From Calendula officinalis (taxonomy: Eukaryota; Streptophyta; Magnoliopsida; Asterales; Asteraceae): a stretch of DNA of 64,000 nucleotides. The stretch's first letter is position 1, and every line of letters begins with the position of its first letter. Position numbers and translations under genes: made by a program. Location of the stretch: NCBI GenBank assembly GCA_963853835.1, contig OY970834.1, positions 22,698,365 through 22,762,364 on the forward strand, given 5' to 3'. Under the pieces are notes generated by a model that was not told the origin of the DNA, made no database searches, and was given only the letters and a program-made list of their open reading frames with translations. Below, piece after piece: positions 26,401 through 38,547 of this stretch.

Positions 26401-27397
26401 CCATAACCAATGGTTATACATGAAATTGCTTTGATATTTTGGTGTCGGTTCTATCATTATGACTGTGTTTAATTATGGTTATAGATGTACCGTTTTAATC
26501 ATTAGAAGAAGACAAACGAATATTCGAGTGTGTAAGTTATGGGGACGGGAAAACAATGGAAACCACATGGGGTGGGGTTTGGTGTAGGTTTGTGTTCGAT
26601 AACTTAAAATCCATCACACAACAAAATATAATTTAAGAAAGTTCATTAATTACACCGTGTAACTAAAAAAATAGTAGTCCTAAGACAAAAAGATAGCTAT
26701 TTGCTTAATTTTGAAACGGTTATCGGTACTACATATATAACATTTGTATTTTTGTCTTAACTCCTTTAGTAAGTTAGAATTGTTTAATTGGTTTTTCTAA
26801 CATGTGTCTCTAGACACATATACATATTTAGGTGAATTAATTTATTCTAAATTTCTTAATAAAATCTTATTACACATTAATGAACTACATATATTACATT
26901 TCAAAAGATTATTAAATGTACTTTTTTTAATTTTAATGGAAACTTTGAATATATTAATGCACTTAAACAAGAAAACCTTGTTTAATATACCTTTATAATA
27001 AATCCATTTCTATATATGAAAAAAACTTGAAAAGGACAAGTTAATTATAATTAAAATATAACTATATAATATTGATTATAAACTAAAAACTAAATGAAGT
27101 TTTTTATATTAAATATAACATTTAAAACATATTATCATGTAATATAAGTTATATATTAACTATAAGGGTTAGAAAGTACGTGTAATTTGAACCGGAAAAT
27201 ACATATGATAAAAAATGTATTTATTATACTCTGCATCAATAAAATTATATCTTTATGATATAACTGTTTTTTAATTGATAGAATTATTAAATGGATAATA
27301 AACACATACAATAAAATTAGGAAGGATTCACCTATTATACATTTGTGGTACAAAAGCTACTGTTCACTGTGATGGGATTGGTCAGATTTTTCTCTCA
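23469..27397. other. Intergenic, 3.9 kb, mostly unrecognised
   Basis: AT-rich DNA with no supported gene. Two imperfect copies of TGAATCACATGTGACTT lie at about 24485 and 24525, each followed by ATGATGAT. A hairpin CCCGCGTTACACTGCGGG at 24733-24750 resembles Helitron 3' ends, but no CTRR end follows on either strand. Confidence 0.45.
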
Positions 27398-27399
27398 TA

Positions 27400-27664
27400 C
27401 TCCCTCCGCCCCTAAATAAAGTTCCCATTTTGCCTTCAAATTTTGTCCCTAAATAAAGTTCCCATTTTCTCAAACATAAGGGGCCCACTTAATATAATAA
27501 TACTATTACGAATACTTTCACCACTAACTATCTCTTAAAACACTTTCTCTCTCCAATTAAACCTTATATTTTAATCAAAAATAATAACAAATATCCCACC
27601 ACTAACTATCTCCTAAAATGTTGTGCCAAATAAAAATGAGAACTTTATTAAGGGACAGTGGGAG
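27400..27664. mobile_element. Stowaway-like MITE
   Basis: CTCCCTCCGCCCC ... GGGACAGTGGGAG between TA dinucleotides (27398-27399 and 27665-27666). Inside is the reverse complement of the TAGTTAGTGGTG motif of the other copies, so it is inverted relative to 42364-42627, which it resembles most (AAATAAAGTT next to the TIR). Confidence 0.9.
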
Positions 27665-27711
27665 TAATATATATATTCCGAATATGTTAATTTATGAGCA
27701 AAAGTGTTCAT

Positions 27712-27784
27712 GCCTGATTGGCAAAGGCGCAGCCATAACAGGCATGACACTTGGGTTCAAAACCCACTAGCCTTTTTTTTTTAT
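27712..27784 (+). repeat. tRNA-like SINE head fragment
   Basis: An A-box-like TGGCAAAGGCGC is followed about 35 bp later by a good B box, GGTTCAAAACC, then ACTAGCC and a run of T. This looks like the pol III promoter of a tRNA-derived SINE or a tRNA relic. It does not fold as a proper tRNA by eye. The Sirevirus inserted 17 bp downstream. Confidence 0.4.
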
Positions 27785-27801
27785 TTACCCTTTTTTAATG
27801 T

Positions 27802-28444
27802 TGTTGGAATAAAATCACAGATCAACTGAATACTGATGCTGCAGTTAGTACTGATTATGTTTATTACTGATGAATGTTATACTCAGTACTGATGGGGCAG
27901 AATTACTTATTACTGATGAAGTTGATACTGGTGAAATCTATAACTTAGTTACTACTGATCAAGGCATATTGAAGATACTACTGATCAATAGTAGTTACTA
28001 CTGACGATGTATCTGGACTTACTACTGATCACCTTACTTACTACTGACGTTGCAAAACTTACTACTGGTGATTGCAGATTACTACTGATATACGATTTGG
28101 AAGCAAATCAAGTACGAGATCTTCGTAGAGATAGTTATAGAATGTAATTCAATGTATATCTTATATAATTCGAATGTAAATCAAGTCCTAAAATAACTAG
28201 GGTAAATAGTTAGGCTTCAAGGACTATTATAAATAGTTCCTTACGAATTGTAAACGTACGTGTGTATTGTGTATCAATAATATACATTGAAGCTTTTTGT
28301 GAAACTGTGTTCTTAATATTTTCGTATATTGCATTACAGTTCATAGTTCTTAATTCATTGATATAGTGTTGATCCGCTGCAACTTCTATTATCAATTAGA
28401 TCTAAGGTGTTTATTAACTTGTTCATAGTTAATTGATCCTGACA
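27802..28444 (+). repeat. 5' LTR of the Sirevirus-like element
   Basis: 643 bp, TGTTGG...GACA. TACTG occurs 13 times between 27827 and 28092, mostly as TACTACTGAT, TACTACTGAC or TACTACTGGT. TATA-like TATAATTCG (about 28164) and TATAAATAG (about 28228) lie downstream of this array. Confidence 0.93.
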
Positions 28445-28446
28445 AG

Positions 28447-28458
28447 TGGTATCAGAGC
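28447..28458 (+). other. Primer-binding site of the Sirevirus-like element
   Basis: TGGTATCAGAGC, initiator tRNA-Met type, 2 bp after the 5' LTR. Confidence 0.9.
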
Positions 28459-28528
28459 TTATTGGTTCTAGATCTACTAATTTCAAGAACAACAAAAAGT
28501 TTTAATCTTTAAAACACAATTATTAATC

Positions 28529-29575
28529 ATGACTGATAATAATGAAAGTACTCAAGCCAACAAAATCCCTATACTCACTCCCAATAACTTTGGGATGTGG
28601 AAGAATCATATTAAGCAATACATGCTTATTACAGATTACTCCATGTGGGAAGTTGTCATGGAAGGCAACAAAACTGGTCCTGGTCAAGCAAGCAGCTCTG
28701 CAACTGAAGCAGACAAACTTAAATGTGAGAAGGAGAAGAAAGACAAAGGCATCGAACTCAAAACTCTAAGCACTCTCTTACTAGCCATTCCTAATGACTA
28801 TCAACATCTCTTTGTTGAATATGATGATGCAAAGGTGCTATGGCAAGCATTAGAGAAGAGATTCGTTGGCACCAAGAGCACCAAGAGGAACATGAAGTCT
28901 GTTCTCAAGAAAGACTTTGAAAACTTCAAAGGAAAGCCCAATGAGACACTCACTCAAGTGTTTGACAGATTCAACAAGCTTATTGGTGAACTTAACCAGG
29001 TTGGGGTTAAGATGGATCAAGAAGATGTCAACATGAAGTTCCTAAGGTCTCTTAGTGAAGAATGGGCCATGTATACAGTGATATACAGACAGAGAGATGC
29101 ACTAGAAGAAAAGGAGTTAGATGAACTCTACAATGATATCAGAGTATTTGAAACTGAGGTAAATCAAAAGAACCCTTCTATTTCTTCTAACAATGCTGCA
29201 TTTGTATCGAGTACAGGTCAAGGTCAAGAAACTGCCACAGGAAAGGCTGCAGATTGTGAAGATGCTGCAAGAGAATCCTTCTTCACCAGTCATGTGCATA
29301 CTGCACTGATTAGTGATGATTTGGAACAATTGAATCCAGATGATCTTGAGGAGATGGATCTTAAATGGCAGATGGCTATGCTGAGCCTAAGAACCAAATG
29401 ATTCTTAAAAAGGACTGGTAGGACAAGCCTCAACTACAACAAAGGTGACAAAGCTGGATTTGACAAAACAAAAGTCAAATGTTACAACTGTAACAATCTT
29501 GGTCACTTTGCAAAAGAATGTCCCCAGCCAGATAAAAGATCAAAATCAACTGCTCTTGTTTCACAACAAGGATAA
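28529..29575 (+). pseudogene. Copia Gag, N-terminal part with zinc knuckle
   Basis: Structural protein of the particle. The frame opens MTDNNESTQANKIPILTPNN and contains the Copia gag (UBN2-type) landmarks FGMWKNHIKQYM, LWQALEKRF, NETLTQVFDRFNKLIGEL and MKFLRSLSEEW. A TGA at 29399-29401 interrupts it; the same frame then runs on through the knuckle CYNCNNLGHFAKEC at about 29490-29531 and ends at TAA 29573-29575. The lost coding at the TGA is most simply a C-to-T change of an Arg codon. Confidence 0.8.
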
Positions 29576-29626
29576 GACTATGACTGGAGCTTCCAAGCAG
29601 AAGAGCATGCTCAAAATCAAGCTTTT

Positions 29627-31071
29627 ATGGCCTTTACTGACAGGGAAACTGAGGTAAAACCTAAACCTTGTACTTCTGAATGTGTTAAAATTGTTAAAAA
29701 TTTAGAAAAAGAAAACACTAAATTAAATGAAGATTTAGCAAAAGCAGTAAGAAGAAACCATGAATTTGATGGTGTGATTGCTGATCAAGAACATCAAATA
29801 AAGGTGTACCAGATGATTGATCAAAGGATAAAGGAAGAATTACTTCAAGCTGTAGATGAGAAAGAGTTTTATGAATTAAAAAATAAAGAATTAACAAGTA
29901 AATTAGAAGAATGTCAACTTGAAATTGAACAAAATAAACTGACAATTAAAAAGTTTGAAAGAAGCACTAAAATTCTAGATGAATTAACTAATAATCAAAC
30001 TACAGAAAAAGTTGTTCATGGAGTGGGATATCATGCTGTACCACCTCCATATAAATTCATTCCTCCACTCAAAAACAGTTCAGAAAGAATAATTAATGAA
30101 TTAAAAAATGAAAATCAAACTGAATCTAATACTGAACCATCTGAATCAAATGATTTTTCTGATGATGATGGAACTACAAACTCTATTGAATTTACAATCT
30201 TTCAAACTGATTCTCCAAACTCAGTTGATACAAGTTTTCACACAGCACAAAGTGAAGAAAATTCTCCTAAATATGATGCAGAAAATATACCAAAAATTTT
30301 AAAAAGGGGAAATCAAAGAAACAGGAATCAACTCTTAGAACAAAGAAAAACCATAAAGGCTAAAGATAACAAATTAAAATGTGTTATTTGAAACAAAGTA
30401 AATCATTTAGCAAAGGATTGTCACTTCAATCCAATAAATTGCAAAGAGTTCAAGGAATTTAAAAATCTTAAAGAAAAAGCAAAAACACAAAAGTTAAAAG
30501 ATACTACTGGTCCTTCAGTAGTGAATAAAAATAAAAGTCCAATTGCTGAAACACCAAGATTTGGAAGAAGTGCACCAAGATTTGTGCAAAACAGAAGAGT
30601 TGGAAGCCCACAGAACAGCAATTACTTCAAGAACAATGGAAAATCAAATCAAAATCCACAATATTTTAAATTTTCCAACACCAGTAAAAACTGTAACAAT
30701 TTTACTACTGGTGTTAACCCTAATTATAATGCTGTCTGGTACCAGTACAAAAATACTACTGGTAATAACTCTAATTTCAAAAATACTACTGTTACCAAAC
30801 CAAAATCTCAAAACACTACTGGTCATTCCAAATATGGTAAGTACCCAAATACTAATGGTCCATCAGTAGTAAAGTATTCAAAAGCTAAACACAATGGGTA
30901 TAGATCACGATCAGTAGTAAATTTAGACAAATTCAAAAGGTCAGTAGTAAAACAGAACACCAGTACTAAATAGGTATGGGTACCAAAAGTGTTTAAGATT
31001 AACTGTTCTAAATCTGATTTCTCAAAGGATGAACCCAAGACATATAAAGCTTGGGTTCTAAAACTTAACTA
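29627..31071 (+). pseudogene. Copia Gag C-terminal region: coiled coil and second knuckle
   Basis: In a different frame from the first gag part. Residues 10-110 are charged, Lys/Glu/Leu-rich and heptad-like (for example NLEKENTKLNEDLAKAVRR), a likely coiled coil; long coiled-coil Gag is usual for Sireviruses. The first Cys-to-Cys knuckle position near 30385 is destroyed by TGA 30389-30391, with NHLAKDCHFNP after it. From 30500 the sequence is Asn/Thr/Lys-rich and contains repeated NTTG phrases encoded by ACTACTGGT. A TAG at 30971-30973 precedes VWVPKVFKIN, the usual junction into protease. Confidence 0.7.
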
Positions 31072-31122
31072 ACCATTTATTTACTTGTGCAGAGCATTCA
31101 GATCCCAGAAGAAGGAAGAACA

Positions 31123-32295
31123 TAGCATATTGATAGTGGATGCTCAAGGCACATGACTGGAAATCTACAAATTCTTAAAGATTTCAAGTTATTTGATGGA
31201 GGTTATGTAGCCTTTGGTGAGAACCCAAAGGGAGGTAAGATTACAGGTAAATGTACTGTTACTAATGGCAAAATTACCTTTGATGATGTATTTTATGTAG
31301 CTGAACTAAAATACAATCTAGTCAGTGTGTCTCAAGTTTGTGATAAAAAGAACAAAATTCTTTTCACAGACATTGAGTGCATCATTCTTTCTCCTGATTT
31401 TATTTTAGATGAAAAATATGTTGTTTTAAGAACTCCAAGGAGAAACAATGTGTATTGCCTGGATATAGGGGGAGAACTCATTTCTTCAAATGAGGTCAAC
31501 AGTTTTATATCCAAGGCAAACACCACTGAATCAGAACTATGGCATAGAAGGATGTGTCACACTAATTTCAAAAACATGAACAATTTAGTAAAAAGAAATT
31601 TGGTCATTGGACTACCTCAAAAACAATTCATGTGTGATCATCATTGTGTTGCATGCCTAAAAGGTAAACAACACAAATCTTCTCATAAGTCAAAATCTGT
31701 GAATTCTATTTCTGTTCCTTTACAACTCTTACATATGGACCTATTTGGACCTACAAATGTAATGAGTATTGGAAAGAAACAATATTTTCTTGTTATTACT
31801 GATGACTTTTCCAGATATACATGGGTTTTCTTTCTCAGGACAAAGGATGAAACAAGTGAACTCATAAAGAACTTAATTGTCAAACTGTAGAATACATCTG
31901 ATCAAAAAGTTAAAGCCATAAGATGTGATAATGGCACAGAATTTAAAAATGCTAACTTAATTAACTTTTGTGATCTTAAAGGTATTGACAGGCAATACAG
32001 CTCACCTAGAACTCCACAACAAAATGGTGTAGCTGAAAGAAGAAATAGAACCATCATAGAAGCAGCAAGATCAATGCTAGCAGATTCAAAGTTACCAATC
32101 ACTTTTTGGGCTGAAGCTGTTAATACTGCCTGTTATGTTCAGAACAGAGTATTAATAGTGAAGCCACATTTCAAAACACCATATGAACTTTTTAATAAAA
32201 GAAAACCCTTTATAAGTTTTTTTAATGAACAAGAGTCATCAGTAATAACTCAAAAGAAAACCTCTATACGTTTTTTTAAAGAAAACCCTCTATAA
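31123..32295 (+). pseudogene. Copia protease and integrase
   Basis: The frame begins with TAG (31123-31125) where a Trp normally stands, then HIDSGCSRHMTG, the protease active site DSG. Next comes the GAG-pre-integrase zinc motif (LWHRRMCHTNF ... CDHHCVACLKGKQH) and the integrase core with MDLFGPT (first Asp), DNGTEF (second Asp) and TPQQNGVAERRN (catalytic Glu). A TAG at 31888-31890 interrupts it. After about 32205 the integrase C-terminus is replaced by a short rearranged stretch with a duplicated GAAAACCTCTATA-like segment, so the C-terminal DNA-binding part is deleted. Confidence 0.85.
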
Positions 32296-32402
32296 GTCAC
32301 ATTTCAAAAGTATCTGACGATGAAAATGTTCCTAATGAACAAGGAAATGATCCAGATTGGCTATTTAACATAGACAATCTAACCAAATCCTTTAAATCTA
32401 AC

Positions 32403-34526
32403 ATGGATTTAAATGCAGGTGATTCAACTTGTCATACTCAAAAGGAAGGAACATCATCTGTTAATACTGGTCAAGAAATGATGAGATACATAATAGTTGA
32501 TACTGCTCCCACAGTTAATACTGAGGACAGTAATAACTCAAATTCTGGAACCAGTAGTAACTCTGAGAATGAGGACAGTAGTAATTCAAATACTACTGGT
32601 ACCAGTAATAGTACTCAAAATACTACTGGTCCTAGCAATAACCTAAATTCTCAAGATACTACTGATACCAGTAATAACAACAATACTACTGATCTCAATG
32701 AAGATAATAGCATTAGTAATTCTGACCAAGATGATGATGAACCAAACATCAATGACAATGAAGGATCACTAGAGGAGCAATTACCTGAGACAAATGAGTC
32801 CAACCTTGAAAATCAACTAGTAGTTGTCAGAGCTACAACTACAAGGACTCAGAAGAACCATCCATTAGACCTTGTTCTAAGTGATGTTAACTCACCACTG
32901 CAAACAAGAAGCAAATTAAATAAAAGCTTAACTGCAAACATGTGTAACATAAGTTTAATTGCTAATGAATGTATGTTTGAATGCTTTCTGTCTCAGGATG
33001 AACCAAAGAAGATCCAACAAGCAATGAAGGACTCAAACTGGATTGAGGCAATGCAAGAAGAACTCCTTCAATTCAAGTTACAAGCTGTTTGGACACTTGT
33101 ACCTCTACCCAAAGGAAAAAGAGCCATTGGAACAAGATGGATCTTTAGAAACAAGAAAGATGAAAGAGGTATAGTGATCAAGAACAAAGCCAGACTTGTA
33201 GCCCAAGGATACACTCAAGAAGAAGGAATAGACTATGATGAAGTATATGCTCCTGTTGCTAGAATTGAAGCAATAAGAATATTCCTAGCATATGCTTCAT
33301 TCAAAAAGTTCAAAGTCTATCAAATGCATGTGAAGAGTGCATTCCTATATGGGAAGATTGAAGAAGAGGTATATGTCTGTCAACCTCCAGGTTTTGAAGA
33401 TCCAAAACATGGTGATTATGTGTTCAAATTGGATAAAGCTTTGTATGGCCTACATCAGGCACCAAGAGCATGGTATGACACATTATCATCATATCTATTG
33501 AAAAATAACTTTAAAAGAGGAGCCATTGACAAAACTTTGTTCACAAAGAAAGTCAAAGATGATATACTACTGGTACAAATCTATGTAGATGATATCATCT
33601 TTGGTTCAACCAATGATTTATTATGCAAAGAATTTGAAGAACTGATGCAGATTAAATTCAAGATGAGCTCTGTGGGTACAATGAATTTCTTCCTTGGACT
33701 CCAAGTCAGTCAAAGAACAGATGGCATCTTGATAAACCAATCAAAATATGTCAAGGACATCTTGGAGAAGTTTGATATGAAAGACTGTAAAAGTGCAAGT
33801 ACACCAATGGAAACACACAAACACCTACATCCTGATGTTGAGGGGGAGGATGTAGATGAACACTTATATAGATCAATGATAGGATCTTTGATGTACTTAA
33901 CTGCATCAAGACCTGACATTATGTATAGTGTTTGTGTCTGTGCAAGATATCAAGCAAAACCTAAAGAACTACACTTGCAGGCTGTCAAAAGAATAATCAG
34001 ATACTTGAAAGGCAAACCATCACTTGGTCTATGGTATCCACATGATTCACCCTTTGAACTCATAGCCTACACGGATAGTGACTATGGAGGTGAATGTCAA
34101 GATAGAAAATCCACTACTGGTGGATGTCAATTCTTTGGATCAAGACTGGTGTCATGGCAATGTAAGAAGCAAACAAATGTATCAACATCAACTGCTGAAG
34201 CAGAATATGTAGCTGCATCTGCTTGCTGTGCTCAAGTACTCTGGATTCAAAACCAGCTTCTAGACTTTGGTATCTCTATCCTTAAAACTCCTATTTTTAT
34301 TGATAATCAAAGTGCTATTAGTATTGTGAACAATCCAGTAAAACACTCTAAAACTAAACACATTGAAATAAGATTTCATTTTATAAGAGACTGTAATGAA
34401 AAGAAATTAATCAAAGTGGTTAAAATTCATACTGATGATCAATTAGCAGATCTTTTTACAAAAGCATTTGATGTAGGAAGATTCAACTTCTTGGTTAGCA
34501 GTATTGGAATGATTTTAATAAAATAA
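32403..34526 (+). pseudogene. Copia reverse transcriptase and RNase H
   Basis: 707-codon open frame. Residues 30-150 are a low-complexity linker rich in Asn/Ser/Thr, with repeated NTTG/DTTD coded by the ACTACTG motif. The RT begins at WIEAMQEEL with AIGTRWIFRNKKDERG and KARLVAQGYTQEEGIDYDE. Motif A reads VYQMHVKSAFLYG: the first catalytic Asp of RT is His (CAT 33327-33329, residue 309). The YVDDIIFGS motif is intact at about 33580. RNase H shows AYTDSDYGGE, STAEAEYVAAS, DNQSAI and KHIEIRFHFIRD. The frame is long but the motif A change should abolish polymerase activity. Confidence 0.85.
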
Positions 34527-34589
34527 AATCTCACTTAAAATCATGTGTAAAGTTTTGTTGTAAAAAGTTATTTATTTATTTAAAGTGTT

Positions 34590-34860
34590 TTACTACTGGT
34601 AGATCTGTATTACTGGTGTGTAGGAATGTGCACAAAATACTACTGGTAGGACAATACTACTGGTGTGTATTAGGTTTACATAAATACTACTGGTAAGTCA
34701 GTACTACTGATATTCACATATACTACTGGTCTTGTGCGTTGGTGGTTACTACTGATGTCTATAGTTACTACTGATGTCAAAATCCTTAGTCACTACTGAT
34801 GTTCGTAGATACTACTGACGTTCTATTACTGGTATCACATTTACTACTGGTCTTTCAGAA
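34590..34860 (+). promoter_or_regulatory. Array of TACTACTGGT/TACTACTGAT motifs between pol and the 3' ORF
   Basis: Thirteen TACTG-containing motifs in about 270 bp, ten of them with the full TACTACTG, all in plus orientation and irregularly spaced by 10-35 bp. No coding capacity. The same motif fills the LTR upstream of the TATA boxes. It may be a promoter or silencer-binding array serving the downstream ORF; a TATA-like TATAAAAGG lies at about 34951. Confidence 0.55.
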
Positions 34861-35084
34861 TCAAAATTACCAAACTAACCCCCGTGAAAATAACCGTTAA
34901 GTTATGATTCGAAGGGCAATTTAGTCTTTTTACAGGTTAAATCGAAAGATATAAAAGGCGGCAGTCGATTAGTTTAGCATTATCTTCACTTCGATTTGCT
35001 AAAACCTCTCGACAAACCCTAACTTACGATCAAAAACCCTTCATCAGTAACAAAATTCTTACTCGTTTCTCAAAATCAATAACA

Positions 35085-38000
35085 ATGGCAACTCTTCAAT
35101 CTCTCAATGTTCAAACCGATCTCAAATATTCAGAGTTCCACAACATGTGTGCGTTTCTACGCAATCCAGATGGTACAAAAGACTTTCGACCAATCGTTCA
35201 ATTCTTAAAGAACTCATACATTAAGTTCGCTTTAACTGTAAAACCGAAAGCCTATCAACAACACTTGGTCGATTTCTGGACCAATGCCGAAAGAACAGAA
35301 GGTGCAACTGTACCTATGATAAAATCATCGGTGGATGGAAAGACAATCACAGTCACAGAGCAATCAATCCGACACCATCTACAACTACATGATGATGCAG
35401 GTATGTTTACACTTCCTAAGGAATTCATTGCTGAAACTTTAAATAAAATGGGTTATGAGGGAAGACTTAACATCGTAACTTTTCAAAAAGGTCTTCTCTC
35501 CCCACAATGAAAATTTCTTGTACATACTATTCAGCATTGTATTTCTCCAAAACGAAGTACTTGGAATGAGTTTAATAAGGCAATAGCCTCTGCTGTTGTC
35601 TGTTTATGCATAGACCAAGTATTTAATTTTTCTTACATGATTTTTGAAGGTATGTTGGGAAATCTTAGTTCCACAAAGTTTTTAATGTATCCCAGATTTC
35701 TCCAACATATCATAAACTGTGAATTACAAAACTTGTCAACTCCCAAAAATATTTTTATCATTCCTGAGTTGAACAAGAAAATTTTCTCTAATATGAGAAA
35801 ACAATTTAAATTTTCGGGTAAGGAAACCCCTTTGTTTCCTAATATGATCAAAGATCAACCACTACTTGGAGAGGGTTCAATCATAGATACAACCCAAATT
35901 GAACCTCAACCCACTCCATCACCCCCAAATGCAGCCCAAACACCACCCCAAATAGTCACTCAATCACCCTCACAAATAGAAGTCCTGAATGTGTCCCAGG
36001 AACTTGAAATAAATCTGCAGAGTGCTACTCTTCACTCTGTGGAAGACCTCCCAAATAAAACCCAAAATATTTCCACAACTTATAAAAGGAAGAAAACTTC
36101 CTTCAAGGACACCAAGGGACAAATCGAGTCACACCCCAGGCTCAAAGAGTTGTCCTCCAAGGAGGAGAGAGGACATGAGGCGAGAGCTTTCACTACTGAT
36201 GCCCCAAAGGTGGGTGCACAGGACAGTGAAAACATCTTTAAGACCCAGACCTCGGCAACTTTAAGTGATGACTCATTTGAGGAGTTACTTAAAGGACCCC
36301 GGTGCCAAGAAACCACAAGGCGGGGCATCTCTGCTTCTTCTAGGAAGAAGAGGGTGTCTAAACAACCCAATGAATCACCAAGAAGTGATGAGGGTAGATC
36401 TATGGATTTGACGGATAGGATGGAAAACCTTAAAGCCAATGTACCAGTCCGTGAGCCCGATGATCTTGCTAGATGGAGTGAGGGCAGTATTAAAATCAAA
36501 CAATTGACGGATAAAGTGGATTCTCTTGAATCCACTATACAAGATTGTCTTAAATATCTCACAAATCAGGGGAAAACCATTGTAGTAATGAAAAGGCATG
36601 TCAATACCATCAACAAAAGGATGAGGTTTTATGAGCATAGGCTTCATCAACAAACTAAAATCATAAGGAAATTAAAGAAGAAGCTTGATGATAGTGAGGC
36701 TCCTCCAGTTGAGCTCACTAAGGGGGAGAAGGATAATATTCAAACAATGATTGATGAATCCATTGCAGCAGCAACATCCTCTCTCCTAAATTAAAAAAAA
36801 AAACAACTATTGATGAAGGCCAAGAAAAGATGGATGTGCATGATGAGCCAACTACTACTGCTCCCATGGAAGAACAAACTGAAAAAGAAGTATCAGTAGT
36901 AACTCCTACTACTGATATCATAGCAGTAGTAAGTCAGGAAGAGGAAATAAAAGCAACAATTACTACTGATGCCCTATCAGTAGTAACTCCTGAAGTCACA
37001 CCAGTAGTAACTACTTTGGTTACTACTGAAGAGGAAGAACTGCAACTCCCAGAGCTAATTGAAAGGGAAAGACATGTCATTATCTCCAAACCACCAACTC
37101 CTAATCAACCACTTATCATACCTGACATTGATGATAATGTGAATTGGTTTGAGGTAGATGAATGTACACTTCCTCCATACCCTAAAATCTTATCAGAAGA
37201 TCAACTACATATGTTTTATCTAAAACTTCTGATTTTGGGTGTACCTAATATGAAATACACTCCACCTCCACCATCTGCATGTATTGGAAAAGGAAAGGAA
37301 ATTTATGATGAAGACTATCCAAACAGAGCCTTAGGTCACCAAATGGTGAACAAAATTAATCATATAAGATCAGAAAAGCAGTCTAGATGGAGGGTAAAAC
37401 ACAAGAAATTTTTGGAGAAAGTGGAGATGTATCAAGCTCTTGAGGAGAATAAACAGAAGAAAACTCAAGAAGCAAAATTACCTGTTCAAATAGAAAATGC
37501 TCAGATAGAAGCTCAAAAAGCAGAATTCAAGAGGCTCAGAAAAGTTGAAGAAGAACATATACAATGTCTTGAATACTTAGTATCTGAATGCAAAAGAACT
37601 AAAAGTGATTTAACGGATGATGTATTTGAACAGAAGGACAATATGATTGAATTTTTGAAATCTAAAGGGCTTAGTGCAAAGTCTCTTGGCAGAATGAAGA
37701 TGATTACTATTATAGACAAATATTGCACTGCTAAGAAGAAGGATTTGGCTGAACAAGAAGCAGAAGAAGAAAAGAAGTCAAACGAATTAATTCCAATCAG
37801 TCCAACATTAATCAAAGCTAGTAGTGTATCAACTACTGGTGATTCTTCAACTCCCCAATCAAAGAAGAGAAAAGCTATTACTCAAGAACAGAGCTCTAAA
37901 AAGAAGTTAAAAACAGAACAAAACATACCTGTTCTTGAAGTGCCTGTTGCTCCCTTGAAGAACAATCCAATCATCAATTGGAGGGTTATGCAGAACAATG

Positions 38001-38515
38001 TCATAGAGATTATAAGGGAAGATAAAATTGTTCAAAGATTTACTGGATGGTTACCATTGATCAGTTCATGTTCTAGAAGTGATGTAATCAAGCTTCTGAT
38101 CATTGGAAAACCAAGAATGACAAAGAAATCATGGAAAGAGTCTGGTGCTGGATACTTAACAAGAATGATAGATGCTGCATTTTATCCAGACAATTACCCA
38201 GAACAATTTACAGATCCAGGAAATGTTTATGATTGGAATGTCATTCCTACTGCCAATATGTATTTCTTTGAAAAATCAGGCAAAGTATGTGAGCTATACT
38301 TATCTGAAAAAGAATATCCACATTCTGAGAAGACTATGTATCAGATATTCACAAATACAATGATGAAACCATATGATGCTGTTATGTTTCAGAACAAGTT
38401 AACTTATTTTACCAAAAGAAACAGCAAATACATTATTGAGAAAAGACATCAACAGAATAAAAGAACCTTAGAGAAAAGAAAGCAAGAAGAGGAAGAACAA
38501 AAGAAACTTATGTGA
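35085..38515 (+). pseudogene. Extra 3' ORF of the Sirevirus-like element (env position), unknown function
   Basis: Begins ATG 35085 after a leader that follows the motif array. A TGA at 35508-35510 interrupts a frame that reopens to 36794; there an A-run of 12 bases shifts the frame, and the coding continues as 36830-38515. In all about 1,140 codons. The first 230 residues form a globular-looking domain (MATLQSLNVQTDLKY to FLMYPRFLQHIINCEL). The middle is Pro/Gln/Ser-rich, followed by predicted coiled coil (TDKVDSLESTIQDCLKYL). A Thr/Val-acidic section coded by ACTACTG and its reverse complement comes next, then Lys/Glu-rich helices and a basic KKRKAITQEQSSKKKLK (NLS-like). No clear transmembrane segment or signal peptide was seen, so I do not call it an envelope protein. 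Confidence 0.7.
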
Positions 38516-38531
38516 TTGAAAAGAAATCAAT

Positions 38532-38547
38532 AAGTTTAGGGGTAGAT
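38532..38547 (+). other. Polypurine tract of the Sirevirus-like element
   Basis: AAGTTTAGGGGTAGAT-type purine tract immediately before the 3' LTR; primes plus-strand synthesis. Confidence 0.7.

Noticed and set aside
35085..38515. Calling the 3' ORF a true envelope gene
   Set aside because: No signal peptide or convincing membrane segment seen; position alone is not evidence.
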